This document shows, in pieces, positions 19,527 to 29,218 of a stretch of 42,531 nucleotides of DNA. Position 1 is the first letter of the stretch. Each line of letters starts with the position of its first letter. Below the pieces are notes generated by a model. It was not told the origin of the DNA and searched no databases. It worked only from the letters and a program-made list of their open reading frames with translations. The DNA is taken from the NCBI GenBank assembly GCA_023334545.1, contig JAADVB010000167.1, forward strand, positions 1-42,531, written 5' to 3'. The position numbers and the translations under genes are program-made. Source of the DNA: Salisapilia sapeloensis. Its lineage: Eukaryota > Oomycota > Peronosporomycetes > Peronosporales > Salisapiliaceae.

Positions 19527-20446
19527 ATGAGCGTCGTGCAGGCGCAGAAGCGCTATTTGGCGGATAAAAAGCCTTTTTTCAAGCACTTTTATCCGAGAGA
19601 TATTGCTATTACGGCCACGCGATGTGTTGCGACGCAAGGATTGCTGGTCTTTAATTCGTATATCGAGTCCTTGGATCTCGAAGCGAGTGATGACGAAGAC
19701 TCGACGTCGACGGAAGAAGAGGATGCTAAGAAGGATTTGAACGGCATTGATGAGTTTGAATGGCCGTCATCGACAGAATTTGCACAGGCGAGTGGAAAGC
19801 AGTTCATTAAGGCTCTCGGGACGTCGACGTACGTTCGAAGTCTAGAAGAGATCGCGCTGAGATATTGTGATATTCGTATCGTTGCCAAGCTGATTAAAGG
19901 TACTTGTACTAGTGGATAGTCTGTCTGTATATAGGCTTATCTAGATATGACTAGATGTGAGCAAATCGGCGGTACGAAAGTATGCTCGAACAGGTAGTCG
20001 CTTCACAGCTGCGTTCTACATGGTCCGCACCGGTATGCGTGCTAGCTTGCTCAACCACCTCGCCCTCTTCCTCATCGAAGAGGTATATTACGTTTGTGTC
20101 TGTACGAAAGAAAGATGTCTTACAAGTGTCCTTGTAGACGCAACAAGTGATTGTGATCTTGTATGAAAAATACTTGGAGCCGTATGCTGTCCAGAAGGGA
20201 TGGTTGGAAACATCCAAGAGTAAAAAGATTGCCGAGATGGAAAAGGACCAACCGACGTTTGCCTTCTTGACTACGCGCAACGCCATGCGCTCGTCGCTAG
20301 GTGTCGTCCTAGGTGGTCTCGGAGCTGGTGTCGGGACGATGCTGCGACCGGGCTTCGGCACGGTCATTGGTGCGACGCTCGGAGACTCGGCTGCATACCT
20401 CATTGACGTGCCTGCTAGCATGGCACCTCCTGCCGCCAAGCGGTAA
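19527..20446 (+). CDS. Unknown protein with Gly-rich C-terminal segment (269 aa)
   Basis: Exons 19527-19899, 19955-20082 and 20138-20446 (two 55-nt introns) give 269 residues. The N-terminal part (KRYLADKKPFFKHFYPRDIAI) is followed by an acidic Ser/Asp/Glu stretch (about 52-73). Then comes a helical basic region (LIKDVSKSAVRKYARTG, AFYMVRTGMRASLLNHLALF). The C-terminal third has a glycine-zipper-like stretch (GVVLGGLGAGVGTMLRPGFG, then VIGATLGDSAAYLID) that could pack into a membrane. I do not recognise the family. The ATG is the first in frame after an upstream stop. In another frame, 19471-19563 also reads as protein-like (RRLGAYRPEIFVRAWEDERR), so the first exon is not certain. Confidence 0.75.
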
Positions 20447-21260
20447 AGCTTCCAATAAAGAATTTAGCCAACTTTCTACATCAATATTCGTTTTATAGTG
20501 TTTGTATGATCGAAAATAAAGATTTGTGTCGAGTATGTTTGTAAATTGTGGTTAAATTCTTTTTGTCTTGTGATAGTCGCTTGTTGGTGTCTGGTTCTTG
20601 GAAGTTTTAGATGGCAAGTACTATCTCTTGTATGCATTGATACGGAATCTTTGCTTTGCTTGACGAGATAGTAGATAGTGTTAGGTACCTACGCATAAGT
20701 CAAAGAAGGGATATAACAAGATAGAAAGGTATAAATGTCTTGAGATTGACCGAGGTGACTGGAGTAGCTTGGAGACTTGTATCGTAGGAACGCGTTGATG
20801 CTGATTTCTTATAAAAGTGTATCTATGATCGTATGCATGCTAAAATGATATTGCTTTCAATGATGCTGTTCTCCACATAACCTCAGCTTTAGAAAAGGAA
20901 AAAAGACATAAACTGAAAGACTAAAGCAGAACATTTTCAAGTAGCTAGTACTACATGCAAGAAATACTCGCAGCATAGGTTATCCGACGACTTCTTATCT
21001 ACATTACGTATAGCAGGCACCAACATACTAGGAACAAGAGCAGAGGATGTGCAAGGTAGGTCGCTGATATTGAAAAAGAGAGGTTTTAATGTACATTGTG
21101 TACATCAGTCTTCTTACCCGTTTTCCAACGTAACTTGGTACGGCCACGACCACGTCGGTACGCTACTTGATCGCCAGCACGAAGATTGTGCATTTATACC
21201 AAGCCTCTCGTACAACTCTGCCCTCTCTTTCCTCTCCTCCATTAAGCTCCCTACTGCTTA
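20447..21260. other. Intergenic, nothing recognised
   Basis: About 800 bases without a supported coding frame or RNA gene. The last 60 bases are C/T-rich and likely form the leader of the tail-anchored protein gene. Confidence 0.4.
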
Positions 21261-22367
21261 ATGACCACTGCAACAGACACATCGATGGAGAGCGTCAGTC
21301 TCGATGACGCTCCTTCCTTTTTAGAAAATGGAGGTGCTTTCGACACGCCCACGTCCTCCGACCATCCGGATAAACTCGAGACTGAGCTCTCATCGAGTGA
21401 AACAGTCGAAAGCGATGATAACGACGATTTCGTTGTGACCGTGGAAGATGAGAGTGAACCTTTAAAGACGCTACCACGTCTCCAAGTTCCTGACGAGGAC
21501 GAGATGCATTGGCAAGATGAAACGGATGCAGAGGTTGGTGGTGAAAAGGACTATGTCGACACGAGGCTCTTCAGTCCCGAAATGTCACGACATAGCTTAG
21601 AAGTAGCTCATCGTCGAGCAAAAGCCCTGGCGGTGGAAATTAAGGAAGAGCAGTACGATGAAGAGGAAAACGGATCTAACACGAACGTCTTGCAAAAGCT
21701 CCTCCCCTCTACGCAAGTGAAATCGAGCTTGAGCTCGTCCGTCTCGAAATTAAAGCATATTGTCGCGAAGGGCGAGCGGGAGTACGACCTCGTTGCCGGG
21801 ACGTCTCCTGGTGCTCGTGTGGAAGACATCGATGGCGACGGTCTTCAACTATCCCCAGAAGAAGGCTCTTCCTTCGTTTCGACCCCAAAGATCCGTCCAG
21901 CGTTGAAACGTATCTCCAAGTACTCGCATTTGGATTCGGAGTCGGAAAAAGAAAAGAAAGGAAAGAGTTTAAAATGGGAAGAAGACGAGATCGAAGTGAG
22001 TGAAAGTGATGCTTTTCTCGATGATCCGAGTGACGAATCGTCTGAGTCGAGTGTCTTGAATTATCGCAATGGCAGTCCAACGTCGACGTCTCAAGTTCCT
22101 CGACGGAAAAGTATGAAAAATAAGAAGAAAGGGATTCGACGCCTAAGTCCCAAGGAAAAGGAAGAGCTGTATAAACTCCGTCCGGATCTACAGATTACAC
22201 CGAATTGGGCACAAAAGTATCGAGAAGAGATGGGTGATATGGTGCGACCGACGCGTTGGAGTCTCTGGTTGCTCTTGCTCATTGCAGTCCTCACGGCGTT
22301 ACTCGTAACGCTCATCGTTCTCATCGCACGAGCGCATGCCGTAGCGGAAGTACACCCGGCGATTTAA
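21261..22367 (+). CDS. Acidic tail-anchored membrane protein of unknown function (368 aa)
   Basis: Intronless. Residues 1-330 are hydrophilic and mostly acidic, rich in Ser, Asp and Glu, with many Ser/Thr-Pro sites (LFSPEMSRH, QLSPEEGSS, RLSPKEKEE) and a Lys-rich patch near 290-300 (KSMKNKKKGIRR). Near residues 310-325 is a compact conserved-looking block (KLRPDLQITPNWAQKYREE). A single hydrophobic helix (about 334-355, WLLLLIAVLTALLVTLIVLI) is followed by only about 13 residues, the layout of a tail-anchored protein inserted after translation into the ER or mitochondrial outer membrane. No signal peptide or catalytic motif is visible. Family unknown. Confidence 0.8.
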   Translation: MTTATDTSMESVSLDDAPSFLENGGAFDTPTSSDHPDKLETELSSSETVESDDNDDFVVTVEDESEPLKTLPRLQVPDEDEMHWQDETDAEVGGEKDYVDTRLFSPEMSRHSLEVAHRRAKALAVEIKEEQYDEEENGSNTNVLQKLLPSTQVKSSLSSSVSKLKHIVAKGEREYDLVAGTSPGARVEDIDGDGLQLSPEEGSSFVSTPKIRPALKRISKYSHLDSESEKEKKGKSLKWEEDEIEVSESDAFLDDPSDESSESSVLNYRNGSPTSTSQVPRRKSMKNKKKGIRRLSPKEKEELYKLRPDLQITPNWAQKYREEMGDMVRPTRWSLWLLLLIAVLTALLVTLIVLIARAHAVAEVHPAI

Positions 22368-22507
22368 CTCGAAATGTAGGCAATTTTTCTCATTTTATGT
22401 CTTTGGAGAGCCTCGATCGAATGGAAAGAGGTGGGTAGGATCGAAACTGATGGCAGTAGCATTTGTATTCTCGACCGATTAGATGTCAATGGACCACCGA
22501 AAGGCAT

Positions 22508-22822
22508 TTAGTGGTACGGGTCGACGTCACCGTACGTTTCAATGACGATCGGGGCTTCTTCAAACTGGTGCATCGGAGGAGGCGACGGCAAGCAGAACTC
22601 CAACGACAGTTCAATGCGCGGGATGACCAGCTCCGAGTCTTCCGGCTGCTCATAGTCCGGTCCCATGTTCAGCGCGAACGAACGGGATTGACCAGCGGCA
22701 CGGGCGACAGGAACGTTCGGGACTGCACATGCAGCGTTAGATGAGGTAGGAGAGAAGGTTGTGACTGTAATAGTTGACGTACCGGCCTTGAGGGCGCGGA
22801 GAGATTGACGTAGCAGGCTCAT
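22508..22822 (-). CDS. Small probable mitochondrial protein (84 aa)
   Basis: Exons 22822-22783 and 22722-22508 with a 60-nt intron give 84 residues. Because the intron length is a multiple of three and has no stop, an unspliced 104-residue reading is also open. The GTACGT donor, CTAAC branch-like site and TGCAG acceptor favour splicing. The start MSLLRQSLRALKA, with a further AAGQSRSFAL, looks like a mitochondrial presequence and cleavage region. The rest (SLEFCLPSPPPMHQFEEAPI, ending DVDPYH) has no transmembrane segment. It may be a minor respiratory-complex subunit, but I cannot name it. It is divergent from the small membrane protein gene at 23088. Confidence 0.7.
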   Translation of the reverse strand: MSLLRQSLRALKAGTSTITVTTFSPTSSNAACAVPNVPVARAAGQSRSFALNMGPDYEQPEDSELVIPRIELSLEFCLPSPPPMHQFEEAPIVIETYGDVDPYH

Positions 22823-23087
22823 CTTCTAGCGACGATAAAAGGCGAATTGTGACCACAGACAGGTATTACAAAGTCACATAGAAATGTAAATATAACTTAT
22901 AAATCGGAACAGCCGTGTATTAATTAGCTCTTTCCAGGACATTCCACCTCTGTTCATGCAACTTTGTGGATCAAACTATGAGACGAGTATCAACAGGTCC
23001 AGTAAAAATACTGTAAAGAGGGTTGTTAAATTGCAACTGCTTTGTGGCGCTGAGAAAGCTTGCATTAAAGACAAAAGCACGAGCAAA

Positions 23088-23417
23088 ATGGCGGAAGGAA
23101 AACCAGTGAAGTGGCACCGTATGGGCTTCAGCAACTTTGTCAAGCACGAGGCGAACCGCCCGATGTTCCGCCCCTTCCTCATTGGCGCCGCGTACGTTTC
23201 AATGGCTTTCATACGCCTTGTATCGAGTACTTACTTTAGTGATTATGCAGCGCCACTTGGTTCATCTGTGGTGTCCTCCCGACGATGGGCGCTGACGGTA
23301 TGAATTTGCAACTAGTATATACGTGCATTCGATATTCATCGTATTATAGACGAATCCAAGGAACAGAGCAACTTCTGGAAGCGTACGCACGGCAAGTTCG
23401 ACTACCTGCACCATTAG
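23088..23417 (+). CDS. Small single-pass membrane protein (72 aa, 3 exons)
   Basis: Exons 23088-23191, 23251-23297 and 23350-23417 (introns of 59 and 52 nt) give 72 residues. The N-terminus is basic (KWHRMGFSNFVKHEANRP). It is followed by one hydrophobic segment (about 27-47, FRPFLIGAAATWFICGVLPT) assembled across intron 1, and a charged tail ending FWKRTHGKFDYLHH. Size, composition and the neighbouring small mitochondrial gene suggest an accessory subunit of an inner-membrane complex such as ATP synthase or complex I. This is inference only. Each exon is too short to stand out without splicing. Confidence 0.72.
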
Positions 23418-23481
23418 GTTGTCCACTAGGTCGACTCAGAATCAGAACGGAAAGAAAAGAATTCGACCATCAATTACGTTC

Positions 23482-24851
23482 TTATCTTTTCAACGATTCT
23501 TTCATGAGCTTGATGTCCGCCAAGTCATCGTTCAGCACCGTCGTCAGAGCTTCCAGTCCCTGTCGTTGCTTCTCCAAAAACTATATATCATTTAGTATGC
23601 TATCGTGATACAACTGCAGTCGATAGAGCATACTTCGTAAATGCGTTGCTGCTGGTCCGAATTGAGTGCCGGTGGCTCCGAGGAAGGCGCTTCTTCCTCG
23701 GACTGTTGCTTTGCCACGGCTTGGTTCAATCGAGCCTTGTATTGATCTGGCGCATCCAAGAGCGTCTGCAATTTCTTTAGCGCGGATCTATTTTCTTTCT
23801 TAGTAGTGGTACAGTAGTGGTATAGTGTACCCATCATACGCTAGGTTGACTTCATCCTGTTGTAGAGGTTTGCCGAGATGCTGTAGAAACTCGATATCCT
23901 TCATAATCTAATACAATACATAAGTTGACATCCAATACAAAAATGATATGAACGTACCTTGATAAGGTGATGAACGAGTTGTGTGTGCTCATGTCGACAC
24001 CGTTCGAGCTTCTCGTCACTAGCTCGGCTCTTTTTATCCATCTCGGCCAACTGCTCTTTCAAGTCATTCGTGAATTTGTCGTACTGACCAGCAAATTCCT
24101 GCTGCTTTCCAACTCGTTTCAGCAGTTGCTCTAGACCGACCACTGGCGTCGGTGCAAACGTGTTCGGATCGGGGTTATCCACTTCTGCTTGATCCCACTG
24201 GACTTCACTTATATGCGCTGGCCGGGTGTATAAATGCCTTTGAGATGGCTCGACTGGATTGTACAGGAGGAACTTAAATCGAGACTGAGTAGGGTCCTGA
24301 TACGCAAATTTAATCGCGTTCAATTGAGAGATCGACGCATCTGCGTTCGGGACGACAGGCGTTGGACCTTGAGGTGCAGCGTTTGCATTTTGTGGGTTCT
24401 GTCCAAAAGTATTCGTCGGTGTGGTGCCGAAACCGCCAAAGCCAGAGTTCGTATTCGCCTGCTGGTTGGTTGCTCCAAAGGATGAGCCTTGGTTACCGAA
24501 GCCAAAGCCACCAGTGGATGATGCTTGGGTATTAAAACCACCAGACGAAGGCGTCTGGGTGTTAAAACCAAAGCCACCAGTGGTACTCGTCGCTGGTTTT
24601 GCCCCACCAAAGCTAAAACCACCACTAGACGCTGGCGCTGTAGACGTGCTAGAGTTGAAGGAAAAGCCTGTGTTGGTGTTTGATGTCGCTGTGTTGCCAC
24701 CGAAAGAGAAATTGGAAGTAGTGGTGGACGCCGCTGGTTGGCTCGTAGCTCCAAAGCTAAAGCCTGTCGATTGTGTTGCTGGCTGGGAAGTGGCACCAAA
24801 GGAGAATCCTCCAGTCTGCGGCTGTTGCTGTTGCTGTGGAGCGCCAAACAT
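23482..24851 (-). CDS. NUP54: Nucleoporin NUP54
   Basis: Exons 24851-23958, 23907-23840, 23787-23634 and 23580-23482 (introns of 50, 52 and 53 nt) give 404 residues. The first 170 residues are FG repeats (GFSFGATSQ, NFSFGG, GGFGF) separated by Ser/Thr/Gln/Asn-rich spacers, the unfolded cargo-binding mesh of the pore. Then comes the NUP54 alpha/beta region (FKFLLYNPVEPSQRHLYTRP, VQWDQAEVDNPDPNTFAPTP). Coiled-coil segments follow (EQLLKRVGKQQEF through IMKDIEFLQHLGKPL to FLEKQRQGLEALTT) that form the NUP62-NUP58-NUP54 channel heterotrimer. Intron 2 joins VNLA to SALKKLQTLLDAP. HIS6 starts divergently 199 bp away. Confidence 0.9.
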
Positions 24852-25050
24852 GACTCTAGATGCAGGTAAAGGAGGAGTTAATAGAGGTCGAGATCGAGTC
24901 GTTTGGTCGATTTGTTTTGCTTTACGTTGTTTATCAGAAGTTGTGGACGTAGTACAGTATTTTGTTAGGGAATATGGACGAATAGATCAGGTAAATTGGA
25001 CATTTGCAATACTTTTTTGTATTTAGGGCATTAGCATTTAGTGGACGAGT

Positions 25051-26095
25051 ATGAAGTTCCGGCCGTGTATTGATATCCATGCTGGGGAGGTGAAGCAAAT
25101 CGTCGGATCAACGTTGACGGACGATCAAACGCAGGCGCCAGTGACCAACTTTGTGGCCAAGCAGAGTGCAGCGGAATTTGCAGCTCGCTATAAGGCGGAT
25201 CAGCTGACCGGCGGTCATGTCATTATGCTTGGTGCATCGGACGAGAATACCAAGGCAGCGATATCTGCGTTGCAAGCCTATCCAGATGGATTGCAAGTGG
25301 GAGGTATGTTTCTTCTTGATTTGGATCGATGTAAAAAGCTCATGTGGATGGCAGGTGGGATCAATGCTGATAATTGCAAGATGTTCATTGAGCACGGCGC
25401 GAGTCATGTCATTGTGACGTCGTACGTGTTCCGGGATGGAGAGATCGATTGGGAACGGTTGGAGAAACTGAGGGACCTTGTTGGCAAAGACCATCTTGTA
25501 TGTTGTTAATGATAAAAGCAGTTGAAACTTTATTCATCCAGAGGTAGGTGCTTGACCTGAGCTGTCGGAAGAAAGCAGAGGATGGAAAATTTTACGTCAT
25601 GACGGATCGATGGCAAAAGTTTACATCCACTGCTATTGGGTACTTGTACTGCTTTGAAGTACAGAGTATGCGTATTAATCGATGTGATAATAGTGGCGAG
25701 TTGTTCCAGCAATTGGCTGCCTATTGTGACGAGTTTCTTGTTCATGCAGTCGATGTGGAAGGCAAAAGGAGTGGCATCCAGGTACGACGTCAAATCCAAA
25801 AGGGAAGAGGATGTATCTTTATTTTTGTATAAATGTAGAAAGAGCTGGTGGAACTCTTGGCTGGATGGAGTCCTATTCCTGTCACTTATGCAGGTGGTGC
25901 GAGTGGGTTGGACGACCTCGACTACGTGGATCGCATTGGACATGGCAAAGTACGTGTTATAAATATAAACCCGATGATGCTATATTAATGCCATGGTACA
26001 AGGTGGATCTTTCGATCGGAAGTGCTTTGGACATTTTCGGTGGTGACATTCAATACGACGATGTGGTTGCTTGGCACCGAGCGCGAAATGCTTAA
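25051..26095 (+). CDS. HIS6: ProFAR isomerase HIS6 (histidine biosynthesis)
   Basis: Six exons: 25051-25303, 25355-25497, 25548-25639, 25694-25781, 25839-25949 and 26003-26095 (introns of 51, 50, 54, 57 and 53 nt) give 259 residues. It is a TIM barrel starting [18 protein letters not shown], with the catalytic aspartate in CIDIH. LQVGGGINADN is assembled across intron 1 and [10 protein letters not shown] across intron 2. [16 protein letters not shown] carries the second catalytic aspartate, and [14 protein letters not shown] and [13 protein letters not shown] form the phosphate-binding loops. It isomerises ProFAR to PRFAR, the fourth step of histidine synthesis. The sequence is of the eukaryotic HIS6 type rather than a close bacterial HisA. 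CSN8 begins 76 bp downstream on the same strand. Confidence 0.93.
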
Positions 26096-26171
26096 AGCGA
26101 GTAGAAATATACCTTTGGTGGTTTCAGAGCTATTCGGACAACTTTGTGTTTGAAATATATATATAGTGTCC

Positions 26172-27111
26172 ATGAATGGATCGAGGTGCAGCATTAAACA
26201 CTTGGAAGGTGAGATGGAGAATCTATTGGAGCAATTACAGCAAGAGAAGAGGGAATTGATCGCGTCTGTGACTTCCAATGGATCCAACGTGAATATCGAG
26301 GATGTGCTAAAGCTAAAGAAGGCAATGGAGGAACTGGAGCTTGCTGCAGCAAGTGCGAAAATCGATACAAACGCAGCTCAAACGGCAGATCGGGTCACGA
26401 CGATCGAGTTTTACTGTCAATACCTTGTTGTTGTCATGCTGTGTGGCAATTTGTACGTCTATTGCTATTTTATGTTATAAAATAAGACTTACAGGGTTGA
26501 ATAGGAACGATGCTCGGTTCCTATGGAAGCGTCTTCCAGCCGAGTTTAAGACGAATGAAGAGCTGTCGAATGTGTGGGGTATCGGCAAAGCACTTTGGCA
26601 ACGGTAATTTCTAGTACAATTAAGATCCGGATCTGTACTCAAGTTTTAATCCTAGGAATTACGCGGATGCATACGATTGCATGAACCAGCACTTTTCGGA
26701 TACCGTTCAACCGCTTATCCATCTCCTCCATCGTACTTCTTTCGTATGATTGCAAATTGGCACATGCTAATGTGTATGTTTTAGAATCTACACGAGACTC
26801 CATTGCGACGTTATTATCCAACAGCTACTCTAGCATCCCACTTCCTGATGCCAAACACGCACTGGGGTTTACCCAAGACCAAGACCTCGTGACTTGTCCG
26901 TTCACTATCCGAGTTTACTTACCAGCTAGCTAACTGTTATATTTCGTTAGACTGCAAATCGACTCTCCAGTGGCGCGTTGCAGATAACATGGTGTACCCC
27001 ATCGCAATATCTTCGACATCCACCACTCGACCCGTCGATCTGCGTCAACTCGAGAACATGGCAGCGGCGGTGCTGCAACTTGAACAACAGACCGTACTAC
27101 AACTTAACTGA
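26172..27111 (+). CDS. CSN8: COP9 signalosome subunit 8 (CSN8)
   Basis: Exons 26172-26452, 26505-26603, 26656-26732, 26785-26895 and 26951-27111 (introns of 52, 52, 52 and 55 nt) give 242 residues. The CSN8/PSMD8/eIF3k-type PCI region reads NLNDARFLWKRLPAEFKTNE, NVWGIGKALWQRNYADAY, FSDTVQPLIHLLHQSTRDSI, LLSNSYSSIPLPDAKHALGF, matching human CSN8 (NNARYLWKRIP, SETVQPI, AYTSI). The end (RQLENMAAAVLQLEQQ) is the C-terminal helix used for bundling subunits. COP9 removes NEDD8 from cullins. The last intron uses an unusual GTCCGT donor, and the fragmented exons make this gene easy to miss. The longer helical N-terminus (about 1-70) is less conserved. Confidence 0.87.
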
Positions 27112-27227
27112 AATGACAGCTGTTGTCCCGATCTTGTTGTTAAACTTTTCGTTTGCGCGATCACCATGATCCAACAGTTTTCACATTTCAAGTTTCGACA
27201 CGAGTACGACTACTTTCTCGATACAAG

Positions 27228-29090
27228 ATGGGTGATTATGGACAATACGTGGTGCCAACGGCCGAGGAGATGATCAACTTTAAGGTCGGCCAGCCGGCGC
27301 CTTCGATGCTGCCACTCGACCGGATTCGTGAGGCTGCGAGTCAAAAGTTCGGAGAGGAGGATCCGATGTTCCTCCAATACGGACACTTGTACGGCTACCC
27401 TAAGTTCCGTCAAGCACTGTCCGAGTTCCTTTCGAAGGGATACAATGCACCCGTGGACCCGGAGCGTTTGCTCGTGACGAACGGCGTCACGGGCGGCCTG
27501 GCGTTGATTGCGTCATTATTCCTCCAAGCCGGCGACTTGGTCTTCATGGAGGAACCGTCTTACTTTTTGGCTAAGAGTATCATGAAGGACTTTAACGTGA
27601 ACGTCCGTCAGATTCCGATGGAAAAGGATGGTCTGAATGTCGATGAGCTCGAACGTGTCTTGGAACGAGGTGTTCGACCGAAAGCTTTGTACACGATCCC
27701 GACGTGTCATAACCCGACTGGACGTACCATGTCGGTGGAAAAGCGTAAGCGATTGGTGGATCTGAGTGTCAAGTACAACTTCTTCATCCTCGCGGACGAA
27801 GTCTACCAGTTGCTGTCCTTCCCACATGTGAACCCGCCACCGCCGATGTTTACGTTCGATGAGCACGGGACGGTGCTGGCTCTCGGATCCTTCTCCAAGA
27901 TCCTTGCGCCGGCTCTCCGACTCGGATGGATCCAAGCATCTCCGGCCTGGCTGAGCAAGATCACTGGGTGCGGTCAGCTCGACAGCAGTGGTGGCATCAA
28001 CCCTGTTGTCCAAGGCATTGCTCACACAGCCATCACGTCCGGCCATCAGCAGGAGCACTTGGACTGGACGCGTGACACGCTCTGGTCTCGTGCGAATACG
28101 TTGATGACGGAACTAAAGAAACACTTGCCGGAGAATGCAACGTTCGAGTTGCCCGATGGAGGTTACTTTATTCTCGTCAAGATGCCAGAGGGTACGAACG
28201 CAGGTGACTTGCTCCCGATTGCCCAAAAGCACAAGGTCATGTTCCTCCCTGGCTCCTCTTTCTCGGAAAGTATGAAAAACTACGTCCGTCTGTCCTTCTC
28301 GTGGTATGACGCCGATGACATGGCTTTGGGTGCACGTCGTCTAGCTGACGCCATCAAGGAGTATCTAGCGAACTTTGAAGGGTCATCTGCCAAGACGCAA
28401 GCAACGTCTGGTTCGGACATCAAGGTCGCAGTGCATGGCGCCAACGGTCGTCTTGGACAGCTCATCACGAGTCAGATTGAGCAGCAAGACGGATACTCGT
28501 TCGCTGGTGCGATCGACCTTCGTAAGGACGAGAAACCATCCTTGGATAATGTGGACGTTGTCGTGGACGTAACATTGCCGCAAGGAACACAGGCGCTCGT
28601 GACGCACTTGATGACGCAATCTAACAAGCCGGCACTCGTGGTGGGTACCACGGGCGACCTGCCGATGGACCTCCTTGCCGAGTACGGTAAGCAGGCATCT
28701 GTGTGCCTCAAGTCGAACTTCTCGGTGGGTGTCCCCCTCGTCTCGGAGTTGGCACGCAAGGCTGCGTTGGCACTGCCCCAGGAAGGCTGGAATGTCGAAT
28801 TGAGCGAAACGCACCACACGGCCAAGAAGGATGCACCGAGTGGTACGGCCAAGACACTGGCAAAGAGTGTGGAAGGCACAGGTGCAGCGTGTTTGACGGA
28901 GGAAGGTAAGGTGCCGACCCATTCGCTGCGTCTAGGAGACGAAATTGGACAGCACACGCTCTACTTCGCCGGACCCGGTGAACGCATTGAGATCACGCAC
29001 CAGGCGACTCGTCGTGAAGTCTTTGCGATCGGTGCACTCCGTGCTGCTTCCTCAGCCGTGAGCCTCCCTGCTGGTATCCATCAGGACTAG
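27228..29090 (+). CDS. Fusion of class I PLP aminotransferase and dihydrodipicolinate reductase (DapB)
   Basis: Intronless, 620 residues from MGDYGQYV; the frame is open from 27153, but the added 25 residues look non-conserved. Residues about 10-380 are a fold-type I aminotransferase: YGHLYGYPKFRQALSEFL, VTNGVTGGL, PTCHNPTGRTMS, ILADEVYQLL and GSFSKILAPALRLGW, with Lys224 for pyridoxal phosphate. It resembles the aminoadipate/kynurenine aminotransferase group. Residues about 398-615 are dihydrodipicolinate reductase: nucleotide motif VAVHGANGRLGQ, VVGTTGD, and the catalytic ETHHTAKKDAPSGTA with the His-His and Lys residues. DapB makes tetrahydrodipicolinate in the diaminopimelate route to lysine, and an aminotransferase acts next in that route. 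Fusion of consecutive steps is therefore plausible, though this aminotransferase is not clearly DapL. Confidence 0.9.
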   Translation: MGDYGQYVVPTAEEMINFKVGQPAPSMLPLDRIREAASQKFGEEDPMFLQYGHLYGYPKFRQALSEFLSKGYNAPVDPERLLVTNGVTGGLALIASLFLQAGDLVFMEEPSYFLAKSIMKDFNVNVRQIPMEKDGLNVDELERVLERGVRPKALYTIPTCHNPTGRTMSVEKRKRLVDLSVKYNFFILADEVYQLLSFPHVNPPPPMFTFDEHGTVLALGSFSKILAPALRLGWIQASPAWLSKITGCGQLDSSGGINPVVQGIAHTAITSGHQQEHLDWTRDTLWSRANTLMTELKKHLPENATFELPDGGYFILVKMPEGTNAGDLLPIAQKHKVMFLPGSSFSESMKNYVRLSFSWYDADDMALGARRLADAIKEYLANFEGSSAKTQATSGSDIKVAVHGANGRLGQLITSQIEQQDGYSFAGAIDLRKDEKPSLDNVDVVVDVTLPQGTQALVTHLMTQSNKPALVVGTTGDLPMDLLAEYGKQASVCLKSNFSVGVPLVSELARKAALALPQEGWNVELSETHHTAKKDAPSGTAKTLAKSVEGTGAACLTEEGKVPTHSLRLGDEIGQHTLYFAGPGERIEITHQATRREVFAIGALRAASSAVSLPAGIHQD

Positions 29091-29218
29091 AGTGTCTCTA
29101 TCGATGGATGAAATATACTGCTTTGCTTTTTACTAGATGTGCTTTCGACTCTTCCACAGTAGATAATCAAGTAGACACTGGGTCAAGTACGTGTATTCAA
29201 CTACTTCTAAAAGGTGAT

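Noticed and set aside
24421-25026. 201-residue plus-strand frame rich in Pro/Lys
   Set aside because: It is the antisense of the FG repeats of NUP54 and has no independent support.
27516-28058. 180-residue minus-strand frame
   Set aside because: Antisense shadow of the aminotransferase half of the fusion gene.
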